A DNA stretch of 64,000 nt. Source: Sinonovacula constricta. Lineage: Eukaryota > Mollusca > Bivalvia > Cardiida > Solecurtidae. Shown here piece by piece: positions 1 through 8,658 of this stretch (position 1 is the stretch's first letter; every line of letters starts with the position of its first letter). A program made the translations under genes and the position numbers. Location of the stretch: positions 9,964,326 through 10,028,325 of the forward strand of contig CM017565.1 of the NCBI GenBank assembly GCA_007844125.1, in the 5' to 3' direction. The notes below the pieces were generated by a model that worked only from the letters and a program-made list of their open reading frames with translations, ran no database searches and was not told the origin of the DNA.

Positions 1-208
1 AGATCATTGCTTAAATGATATCTGCTAAACCCACTGGGTATATGTCTTGTTTCTCTGAATGAATGGACTCTTGGGAATAGTTCAGCACGTTCTTCAAAGA
101 TCACCAATAAATTGTGATGGGGTCGGTCAGCTCTATTCATTTATTCAGCATTGAAGGATATACTCCAAATTAGGTCATACGATTGACAGTGGCTACGAAC
201 AGCAAGAA

Positions 209-280
209 TCCTCGATAGTATAGTGGTTAGTATCCCCGCCTGTCACGCGGGATACCCGGCTTCAATTCCCGGTCGGGGAG
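209..280 (+). tRNA. tRNA-Asp (GTC), slightly mutated
   Basis: 72-nt cloverleaf with a 7-bp acceptor stem (TCCTCGA with TCGGGGA, discriminator G), A box TAGTGGTTAGTA, anticodon loop CTGTCAC giving GTC, and B-box region. It differs from the canonical Asp copies of the right array by two changes, in the variable region and at the start of the T arm (GATACCCGGC for GAGACCCGGG). Its 5' flank matches the Asp gene of the array unit, but its 3' flank matches the flank of the decayed second Asp copy, so it looks like a recombinant between the two. A T run follows within 15 bases. Function is uncertain because the T stem is weakened. Confidence 0.85.
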
Positions 281-316
281 ATGTTCGTTTTTTCTTCATA
301 TTCTTCTCTTAATAGT

Positions 317-366
317 TATACCCCGATCCGCAAGCCGACGCCTTACCACATGAGCTACTGCGGCCG
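317..366 (-). repeat. SINE-1 head fragment (tRNA-derived)
   Basis: The reverse complement reads as the tRNA-like head of the SINE family seen whole at 23,438 and 42,631 (CCGCAATAGCTCAGGTGG-type A box, then GCGTCGGCTTGCGGATC). Only about 50 bases are kept; B box and body are missing. Confidence 0.7.
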
Positions 367-704
367 GTCAGAAAAGAAATAGATTAACGTGTATGGAATA
401 GTCTGAAGAGTTAGATAGTTGGGGGAGGTCAGTCATAATTATTTGCACATTTATTCACCATTGAAGGAGATGTTAAGAACAAAGTTTCCCTCCATCATTC
501 AATATATACTTAAATCAAAGAAAACAAACACAAATAATATAATTACTATTTGTAATTGTAGTAGCACTTGGGCAACCAACTGAATACAAAGAACGGGACC
601 ATCAGTTCAATAATAATAATATACATTATGATCACTTAACACATAGCAAAAACAGTTAACAATATCAGCAATTAATAATGCTATATATACTCAAAATACA
701 TAAT

Positions 705-1669
705 TCATAATCCTAACGACATCGACACAGATAACCGCTCATGTAAGTCATCTTTCACGTAGCCATCTTTGGCATTTTCACTCATCCATCTACCATGACG
801 TTTAAACATCCTGTCTTTGATACCTTTGTTTGCCGCTGCAGAAGCGCCACCTGTCCTGAGAGAATGCAGGCAATACTTCGAAATGTCAGTCAAATGTGGC
901 TCAAACGCACGTCAAAATTCATCCCTTAAACACGTATATGACATAGATTTCACAGTTTTCCGTTTCTTATAGCCTCCCTTACATTTGCTTAGATTGCAAA
1001 ACACCGGATCGGACATTTCCAACTTTGCCCAATCAATAAAAAGTTCAGTATTTACAACAGGACATAACTTGGTTCCAATTCTAGTTATCAAAACCCAAGC
1101 GCCATCTCGGTACTTATCAGTTTTGCTACTCTCAATAAAAATAGCCAAATACGACGAATAGAATACTAAAACCGAGACAAGTAAATTTAATAATTCTGAA
1201 CTACGAAAAAGTCCAGCAAACCCAAGTAAGCTTGCACAAATAATACGTTGATTGTTTGCCTTTTTCACTTGAAAAAGTCTATCATACATGCATGAAAGAA
1301 AATCTACTGTAATAACTTCTTTTTTTTTTTTTTCGTTATTTTCTTAGCTAATAATCTTTTAGCAGCTTCTAGGATATTATCAACTAATGGAGAACTGGTT
1401 GGTGTACTTAAACCATTTATATCATGAAACCACTTTATTGAATAATATGCACTTAGGACAGGACTAGCACTGTTCGCGCTTTGAATCAAAGAAACTAAAT
1501 ATAAAGCCAACGGAAACGCCTTTGCCGGCAAGATGTCCCCACTCCCCAACCCGTTAGCTATAGCCCAATTTTGCCACCGATTAAATCCATATTTATATTT
1601 TTGACTAGTACCATGTGCACGAGATGACATCATTATCTCTGGGAGTAGGTCCTCCTTGCCAGCAAGCAT
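705..1669 (-). pseudogene. Tyrosine recombinase (YR) of the DIRS-like element, broken
   Basis: Three nearly adjacent open stretches (1669-1304, 1289-912, 893-705) form one recombinase. The N-terminal part resembles the SAM-like core-binding domain (QKYKYGFNRWQNWA). The middle holds the first catalytic-arginine region (GLFRSSELL). The C-terminal part holds HSLRTGGASAAAN, then HGRW, then the tyrosine in DGYVKD, matching the H-x-x-R...H/W...Y signature of phage-integrase-fold recombinases in DIRS/Ngaro elements. Breaks fall at about 1290-1303 (at an A-rich run on the coding strand) and 894-911. The family integrates circular cDNA without a DDE integrase. Confidence 0.85.
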
Positions 1670-1798
1670 CTCCGGAAGCTCATCTATCTCGTCTTTATGA
1701 CACTGCCAAAATAGATTTATATAAACAATTTCATATTAAAGCTTTGTCTCATTCATACTGTAAATTTAAGTAGTGATAGTAATCAAAAAACATGACTA

Positions 1799-1942
1799 GC
1801 GATACCGCCTGTCATAACAGCCGTCTGCTCCCAGACTGGCTAGCAATACTGCACTTAATGCGATACCGCCATATATGCATACTTTATATGTCTAAATCGA
1901 GGTTGCCTGCTCCTATATTAACAAACATTAAATAAGATATCA

Positions 1943-1977
<35 letters not shown>

Positions 1978-2042
1978 CATTTATGTATCTAAGAACTTGG
2001 ATTGTCTGCTCCTAGACAGATTGCTCTCAATGCGATACCGCC
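1799..2042. repeat. Three GCGATACCGCC repeats plus AT microsatellite inside the DIRS-like element
   Basis: GCGATACCGCC occurs at 1799-1809, 1860-1870 and 2032-2042. The surroundings are shared too: TCTGCTCC, then a short stretch, then AATGCGATACCGCC, followed by an AT-rich tail. An (AT)n tract lies at about 1944-1973. The cluster sits between the recombinase and RNase H regions, where the reading frames are open on neither strand. Confidence 0.6.
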
Positions 2043-2068
2043 AAAATATATACACAACACTTTATGCG

Positions 2069-2539
2069 CTAAAATCTTAAATGCAGAGCTATCGTACGGA
2101 AAATAAGATCTACATTTCCAAACATCCCCTTTTCATTTGAACATCGTGAGTAATATTCTTTCTTTGTCGGCAGATCAATAAAATCAGACACTGCCGGTAT
2201 AAATTTTCCCGATGGAAACAATATAGGCCAAAATGCAGCTGACCTCCAAACAGGTAGTACAAGGACACCTCTCGCTTTATCTAAAGCCATTTTCTTTACA
2301 ATTACGTGAATTACACACGGTGGTGGTACAAACAATCCGAAACTGCTTCTATGAATCCATTCAATATCAAGTCTGATAGAATTTCTAATACAAACATTAA
2401 AAATTGTTATGGCTATACTTTGCAAATCATGCTTCATAGAACCCTTAGCAACAATTGACGCCACACCCTGGTTATCAGTGAACCATTTTACACGCTGATT
2501 GACCAATAAATGAGTCAATGACTGTAAAACTCTATACAC
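2069..2539 (-). pseudogene. RNase H domain of the DIRS-like element, remnant
   Basis: The 156-codon stretch includes VKWFTDNQGVASIVAKGS, matching the 'FTDN' catalytic aspartate block of the RNase H attached to DIRS-type reverse transcriptases, followed by the family-like IAITIF...RLDIEWIHR stretch. After that the match is lost, consistent with frameshift or decay. It lies directly downstream of the RT remnant on the same strand. Confidence 0.7.
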
Positions 2540-3001
2540 TGCAACGAGTTCCCGCCAAGTAGAGGACTGAACAGTCTCAGCCTGAGACCATGTACCTTTA
2601 GATATGTCATCAGCAGCAGAAACTATATAGCCCGCGAACCCTGTGCTGCTAGCATCAGAATAAATAATCTTTGTAATCCTACAAGATTAAAAAAAAAATT
2701 CTACTATTTATAGAATCTAGTGCCTTACTCCAAAACTTAATCTGATATAAAGTCTCTTCCGAAACCGTGATATACGAATCCCAACTGTACGCTTTCGCAA
2801 TATCTATGCTTAGATAACTGGTCATCATCTAGGACAGGTGACCTATAACCACTGACATGGAGAGTATTTGGCCTACAATGCTTCCTAGTTTCCCTGCGCG
2901 TACGCGCTTATGCACTTTTAAGCCATCCAAAAACAAGGCAAATTGTAGCTTTACTTTTTCTTATTCTCTTTTCTGTTATGGCTATTTTACCTTCATGTGT
3001 A

Positions 3002-3542
3002 TTTTAGCAGTACAACCAAATATACTAACTCTTGTACAGGTAACCACTCCGACTTTTCTGCATTAGGCACAATCCCAGAAGATAATAAATCCTGCTTTAT
3101 CTCGCTCCCCATCTGAAAAGTTTCATCATAGGAATTATTGAAACCTATACCTTCATCTTAAAACATTGACACTCTTTTGCCCTCTTCTCTCAACTTTGAA
3201 ATAAGAGGTTTAGACAGCTTTGTAAAAATATAACATGCTGAAAACAAGCAAACGGTAAAACCAAAAATACTAGTGCACCATCACTTCCGGTTCAGGAAAA
3301 TCCTAAAAATTCAGTGTGTGGCCTGTGAATCTCTACAAACTGATAGGTACTTGTAAGATCGAATTTGACCATGAAATCTGCAAAAAAGATATTGCAATTT
3401 TTATATCATCATATTTAACATGTTGTTTCCACAGATGCTTATTTACAACACGCAAATCTAGAATCAAACGTGTTTTGCCAGAACTATGCACAGAGACAGT
3501 TTGAGGATTTACAAATGGCTCAACAATGCATTTTTCAATCAA
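3002..3542 (-). pseudogene. Reverse transcriptase fragments of the DIRS-like element
   Basis: The 5' piece (3542-3333) encodes KTRLILDLRVVNKHLWKQ, the start of the RT fingers in DIRS-like elements. The 3' piece (about 3087-3002) contains GIVPNAEKSEWLPVQELVYL, the segment just after the catalytic YxDD in this family. The region between is too decayed to show the catalytic aspartates. Several frameshifts separate the pieces. Confidence 0.7.
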
Positions 3543-3730
3543 GACCCCCGTCTAGCAATTTCTGGATTGCGTCCACTACAAATTCGCTTTCTTTTAAAGC
3601 AGATTTATTATTCTTAAAATAAATTTTAGATGGCAAAAAATAAAACTATATCCAAACTCTATTGTATCCAAAATAAAACTATTTGTACCAATATCTTTCC
3701 AAAATTCCAAACATTTCTTTAATCTACCGC

Positions 3731-4243
3731 TCACTTTAATAGATTTTTGCCCTTGTTCATACCAAAAAAATCGTGAGTAAAACGCTCGTAATCAATATCA
3801 TACTCATCTTTCATGGACAACACATCACTTTTTGGTGACAGACTGGTCTCCGACTTCAAGCTTGATGACATGAGGACAGTACCCTCGGAAATGACGGAAG
3901 TCGCCACATGCGAAACAGGCGCCTGTTGGCATGGAACCGAGGAAGGGAAATGCTCCGCACTATAGCTCGTTTTTCTGTGTTCAACAGCCCAAAAAGACTG
4001 CTGTACAGTTTCCTCCAAGTCTATGTTGAACTCAAAGTTGGCCTTGTTTCCTTGAAATTTCCACACCAAGTCCTTTGCAGTTTTAAGTTTCTTTACTTCA
4101 GTTTTAACACAGAAACTATTTCCCTGTACCCCCTCTCGTAAGGATAACACTTCTTGTCTTAAATCTGACAAAACCTCTTGAATGTTAAATTCAAAACCGC
4201 TACCGGTTTGACTAGTCTGACCACGTGGTTGCTCTTCACACAT
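3731..4243 (-). pseudogene. ORF1 (gag-like) of the DIRS-like element
   Basis: An open stretch of 170 codons starts at the most upstream position of the element on its coding strand. It has a heptad-like helical segment near the N terminus (DLRQEVLSLREGVQ) and an acidic, serine-rich C-terminal half. No zinc knuckle is visible. Assignment as the gag-like ORF rests on position ahead of the RT, not on a motif. It may be truncated. Confidence 0.5.
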
Positions 4244-4457
4244 GTTTGAAACCGCAGTAAAAATTAACCGTGTATCACTGTCGGCTGCCCAAAGCTGAAT
4301 GACTTATCTACTAGAAAAACCGCACGAAGTGCACGTGCGTTACAGCGACACCTACCGTATATATCTCACGACAAGGGAAATTATTTATCTGCTTATTCGT
4401 TTCATTCAAACGCAGAAAAATACATTTTCTTTCTTCATCTATTGCGTAAAAAAGTAT

Positions 4458-4528
4458 TTCCCTAGCGGGAATCGAACCCCGGACGCCACGGTGAGAGCGT
4501 GGAATCCTAACCACTAGACCACTAGGTT
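4458..4528 (-). pseudogene. tRNA-Glu (CTC) pseudogene
   Basis: 71 nt. Anticodon arm CCACG-CTCTCAC-CGTGG is intact, but one G is missing in the T stem and the 5' acceptor strand is mutated (AACCTAG instead of TCCCTAG), so the acceptor cannot pair fully with CTAGGGA. A T6 run follows the gene, unlike the other left-array Glu copies. Confidence 0.85.
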
Positions 4529-4899
4529 CTATATGTGTACATTGCTTAAATGATATCTGCTAAACCCACTGGGTAAATGTCTTTTTTCCCTTAATGTATG
4601 GATTTTGGGGAATAGTTCAGCCCGCTGTTTAAAGATCACCAATTAATATATTGTGATGTAATGAAACTTTGTTCGAGCAAAACAGCGGTCCGTGCTCAGA
4701 GAACATTTTGCTGTCATTAAGTAAAGTCAGTCCAATAGAAATGGTTGAAAAGCGTCAATTGGCACGATGGAAGATTGGAAAGGACAATATTTTCTTGCAT
4801 TTTAACATTAATTCGAGTAGATGTGAAATGTACGTGAACTGCGAAGTGTTGTGCTCCAAATTTGGTCATAAGATTGACAGTGGCTAAGAAGAGCAAGAA

Positions 4900-4971
4900 T
4901 CCTCGATTGTATGGTGGTTAGTATCCCCGCCTGTAACGCGGGAGACCCGGGTTCAATTCCCGGTCGGGTAG
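4900..4971 (+). tRNA. Asp-bodied tRNA with GTA anticodon
   Basis: 72 nt and otherwise a tRNA-Asp, but the anticodon loop is CTGTAAC, giving GTA (Tyr codons), where the canonical copies read GTC. It also has two D-arm changes (TTGTATGG) and a C-T mismatch at acceptor pair 2 (TCGGGTAG 3' end). T stem and loop are canonical and a TTTT run follows. Whether it is expressed, or charged with Asp or Tyr, cannot be told; it may be a pseudogene. Confidence 0.8.
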
Positions 4972-5808
4972 AATTTTCTATTTCTGTTAAACCATCACAA
5001 CTTGCAGTAGTTCATACATGTCACATATGGCAAATAAAATTAATGACGTTTACGGTCGGGAAAACGTGAGCACCGCACCAGAAAACAAACAAGTTCTGCG
5101 CAGAGAGTATTTTTTATACACAGCAACTGATGGCTATGATAGGCTTATGTTTTCATGTAACCATAAATCGGTGTTAAAATAAAAAGAATTCATCTTATTG
5201 ATCCCGTAAGTTACTGTTTCATATTCACTAATGTCCTTAACATGTAAGACATGTAAAAGTAAAAAGTGGATTAATATTGCATTCAAGGTAGAGTCCGACA
5301 ATTTGCCTATAGCAAATACATGTTACACGATTTTACGACTGATTTTATAAAAATGGGCTTAATTTCTGCATAAATTCATACTTTGGTCTCAGTAAAGACT
5401 ACTTTGAACACTACCACGATCGCCAAACAGTACAAATCGTACAAAGATACCTCCAAACGTTTATCCTTTCCAAATCTATAAAAAAGCTCGATTGCTGTTT
5501 CTGCTGATGTAAGAAATGTTTGTACAAGCTCAGCTCAATATTTCAATAAAGGTGCTATCAACAAGTTTGCCTATATAAAATGCATGTAACAAAATTTTAC
5601 GGTTGATCTGGGAAATGTGGTTTTAATTTCTGCGTTGACTCACACTTTGGTCTAAATAAAGACGAGTTTGAACACTAACACAATTTTTAACAGTACAACT
5701 TGCACAACCGAAGGTAGGAATAACGGTGGTTCTTTCCAATCTCTCAGTAAGCAGGACTGGGATTTTTGCTTAGGAAAACAGTCAAATTCTCTATTGTTAC
5801 CTCACATA

Positions 5809-5880
5809 TTATCGATAGTATAGTAGTCAGTACCTCCATCTGTCACGCCAGACACATAGGTTCGATTCCCAGTCGGGGAT
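5809..5880 (+). pseudogene. Decayed tRNA-Asp (GTC) copy
   Basis: The GTC anticodon loop and B box survive, but the 5' acceptor strand (TTATCGA), the anticodon stem (CCATC/GCCAG) and T stem (CATAG/CCCAG) no longer pair. The right-array homologues (48,754; 60,691) are less decayed. Confidence 0.75.
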
Positions 5881-6184
5881 ATGTTTGTTTTGTTCTTAAT
5901 ATTCTTCACTCACTAGTTATATCACTCAACATTTCCTAAAGAAAAGCACAATTCATTTTGTATCTACATAGGTCTATACTGTACGCCAACTCAGGCACTA
6001 ATATTTAAATTTCGCAACGTGTTGTGTCATGGTCAAGAAAAGCAAATTGGTTAACGTGTATGGAAAAAACTTAAGAGTTTGATAGTTGGGGAAGGTCAGT
6101 CCTAATTATTTGCACAGTTATTCAGCATTGAAGGAGATGTTAAGAACAAAGCAGTCTATCTTGATCTATTGCGTAAAGAAGTAT

Positions 6185-6256
6185 TTCCCTAGCGGGGAAT
6201 CGAACCCCGGCCGCCACGGTGAGAGCGTGGAATCCTAACCACTTGACCTCTAGGAA
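6185..6256 (-). tRNA. tRNA-Glu (CTC), without a T-run terminator
   Basis: 72 nt. Anticodon stem, T arm and acceptor can fold (one G-U at acceptor pair 2, two D-arm substitutions). The downstream sequence reads AAATACTTCTTTACGC, so the T6 run of the right-array copies is interrupted by a C and no run of four T follows directly. Confidence 0.75.
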
Positions 6257-6638
6257 ATGTGAACGCTCTATCTATGTACATTGCTTAAATGATATCTGCT
6301 TAACCCACTGGGTAAATGTCTTTTTTCCCTTAATGAATGGATTTTGGGGAATAGTTCAGCCCGCTGTTTAAAGATCACCAATTAATATATTGTGATGTAA
6401 TGAAACTTTGTTCGAGCAAAACAGCGGTCCGTGCTCAGAGAACATTTTGCTGTCATTAAGTAAAGTCAGTCCAATAGAAATGGTTGAAAAGCGTCAATTG
6501 GCACGATGGAAGATTGGAAAGGACAATATTTTCTTGCATTTTAACATTAATTCGAGTAGATGTGAAATGTACGTGAACTGCGAAGTGTTGTGCTCCAAAT
6601 TTGGTCATAAGATTGACAGTGGCTAAGAAGAGCAAGAA

Positions 6639-6710
6639 TCCTCGATTGTATGGTGGTTAGTATCCCCGCCTGTAACGCGGGAGACCCGGGTTCAATTCCC
6701 GGTCGGGTAG
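6639..6710 (+). tRNA. Asp-bodied tRNA with GTA anticodon, second copy
   Basis: Identical to the copy at 4900 over all 72 nt, including the GTA anticodon and the acceptor mismatch, with the same TTTT run. The shared changes arose before the local unit duplication. Confidence 0.8.
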
Positions 6711-7548
6711 AATTTTCTATTTCTGTTAAACCATCACAACTTGCAGTAGTTCATACATGTCACATATGGCAAATAAAATTAATGACGTTTACGGTCGGGA
6801 AAACGTGAGCACCGATCCAGAAAACAAACAAGTTCTTCGCAGAGAGTATTTTTTTATAAACAACAACTGATAGCTATGTAAGGCTTATGTTTTCATGTTA
6901 CCATAAATCGGTGTTAAAACAAAAAAACATAATCTTAATGATCCCATAAGTTACTGTTTCATATTCACTTACGTCCTTAACATATAACACATGTAAAAGA
7001 AAAAAAGCGGATTAATATTGCATTAAAGGTAGAGTCCGACAATTTGCCTATTGCAAATACATGTTACACGATTTTACGACTGATTTTGTAAAATTGGGCT
7101 TAATTTCTGCATAAATTCATACTTTGGTCTCAGTAAAGACTACTTTGAACACTACCACGATCGCCAAACAGTACAAATCGTACAAAGATACCTCCAAACG
7201 TTTATCCTTTCCAAATCTATAAAAAAGCACGATTGCTATTTCTGCTGATGTAAGAAATGTTTGTACAAGCTCAGCTCAATATTTCAATAAAGGTGCTATC
7301 AACAAGTTTGCCTATATAAAATGCATGTAACAAGATTTTACGGTTGATATGGGAAATATGGTTTTAATTTCTGCGTTGACTCACACTTTGGTCTAAATAA
7401 AGACGAGTTTGAACACTAACACAATTTTAACAGAACAACTCGCACAACCGCAGGTAGGAATAATGGTGGTTCTTTCCAATCTCTCAGTAAGCAGGACTGG
7501 GCTTTTTGCTTAGGAAAACAGTCAAATTCTCTATTGTTACCTCACATA

Positions 7549-7620
7549 TTCTCGATAGTATAGTTGTCAGTATCTCCATCTGTCACGCCAGACACATAGG
7601 TTCGATTCCCAGTCGGGGAT
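7549..7620 (+). pseudogene. Decayed tRNA-Asp (GTC) copy, second unit
   Basis: Homologue of the copy at 5809, 1,740 bp on. It keeps CTGTCAC in the anticodon loop but has the same mismatched anticodon and T stems, plus a D-arm change (TAGTTGTCAG). Confidence 0.75.
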
Positions 7621-7924
7621 ATGTTTGTTTTGTTCTTAATATTCTTCACTTACTAGTTATATCACTCAACATTTCCTAGAGAAAAGCACAATTCATTTTG
7701 TATCTACATAGGTCTATACTGTACGCCAACTCAGGCACTAATATTTCAATTTCGCAACGTGTTGTGTCATGGTCAAGAAAAGCAAATTGATTAACGTGTA
7801 TGGAAAAAACTTAAGAGTTTGATAGTTGGGGAAGGTCAGTCCTAATTATTTGCACAGTTATTCAGCATTGAAGGAGATGTTAAGAACAAAGCATTCTATC
7901 TTGATCTATTGCGTAAAGAAGTAT

Positions 7925-7996
7925 TTCCCTAGCGGGGAATCGAACCCCGGGCGCGACGGTGAGAGCGTGGAATCCTAACCACTAGACCACTAGGGA
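7925..7996 (-). tRNA. tRNA-Glu (CTC), one anticodon-stem mismatch
   Basis: The acceptor stem is perfect (TCCCTAG with CTAGGGA) and the D arm canonical, but the 3' anticodon stem reads CGTCG instead of CGTGG, leaving a C-C mismatch. Like the copy at 6185 it lacks a T run downstream (CTTCTTT). Confidence 0.75.
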
Positions 7997-8142
7997 ATGT
8001 GAACGCTCTATCTGTGTACATTGCTTAAATGATATCTGCTTAACCCACTGGGTAAATGTCTTTTTTCCCTTAATGTATGGATTTTGGGGAATAGTTCAGC
8101 CCGCTGTTTAAAGATCACCAATTAATATATTGGTGACTGAGA

Positions 8143-8154
8143 TGCGCATGCGCG
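8143..8154. promoter_or_regulatory. NRF-1-like palindrome in LINE 5' UTR
   Basis: TGCGCATGCGCG lies about 10 bp from the apparent 5' end of the LINE and matches the NRF-1 consensus YGCGCAYGCGCR. Internal promoters at the extreme 5' end are usual for full-length LINEs; a role here is inferred. Confidence 0.4.
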
Positions 8155-8658
8155 AGGAGAAGGACCAATTTGTGATGGTGCTCAACTCTTTTGTGCTTTG
8201 GAGCAAAATTTCGGAACGGTTTTGAAATTTGGATATGATGTATTGATGTACAAAGGTACTGTTGAGACTTATATTGCGTTTTTAAATCAATGTGTTTGTG
8301 AATTTGCAGAAAACACTTGTTTTTTAATGTCAAGCCTAGCCTAGCAATATCAATTCAAAATGGCGCGCGAAAACTGTAAAGGCTTTGCATATTGTGTTTC
8401 TGTTGAGATCATTATCGTGATTGTAATGTGACTTTGTAAAAATCAATTAGCTTATATTGTTCTTGTACACATTTGCGCTAGTTACAAATGAACAGATTAC
8501 TTTGTGATAGATAATCATATGGCACATCGTTATCTACAAAACGTTTAGCAAAATGTGCAATTATCTTGAGACCCCAAAAAAGTGAAAGTGTATGATACAA
8601 CATAATGTGAACAAAGTTCTACTTTGAGTGGACGTGTATACACCTGTAATCATCAAGT

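Larger units (their letters stand above)
485..4425 (-). mobile_element. Degraded DIRS/Ngaro-like tyrosine-recombinase retroelement
   Basis: About 3.9 kb is inserted into a tRNA-array unit: the unit's sequence stops after GTTAAGAACAAAG near 484 and resumes at TCTATTGCGTAAA near 4437. Read on the minus strand, the order is a gag-like ORF (4243-3731), reverse transcriptase (3542-3002), RNase H (2539-2069) and tyrosine recombinase (1669-705), the usual order of DIRS-type elements. No methyltransferase is seen. All reading frames are broken, so it is dead. The ends share only short matches (TTTCCCT near both termini), too little to claim inverted or split direct repeats. DIRS against Ngaro cannot be settled by eye. 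The right arm lacks it. Confidence 0.8.
4529..8132. repeat. Left tRNA tandem array, about 1,740-bp unit, two full periods
   Basis: Each unit carries tRNA-Asp-like (+), a second decayed Asp copy (+) 909 bp on, and tRNA-Glu (-) 376 bp further. Homologous genes are spaced 1,739-1,740 bp apart (4900 and 6639; 5809 and 7549; 6185 and 7925). The spacers are near-identical between units, including a 72-codon open stretch at 4669 and 6408 that I regard as chance. The units match the right array in reverse complement. The LINE at 8133 interrupts the third unit. Confidence 0.9.

Noticed and set aside
4669..6626. Identical 72-codon ORFs in array spacers (4669, 6408), with relatives on the minus strand at 49,755 and 62,163
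   Set aside because: Their identity follows from unit duplication. Between left and right arrays most changes alter residues and the 3' end shifts frame, so there is no sign of coding selection.
4529..8132. CRISPR-like or satellite array
   Set aside because: The repeating unit is 1.74 kb with tRNA genes, not short repeats with unique spacers.
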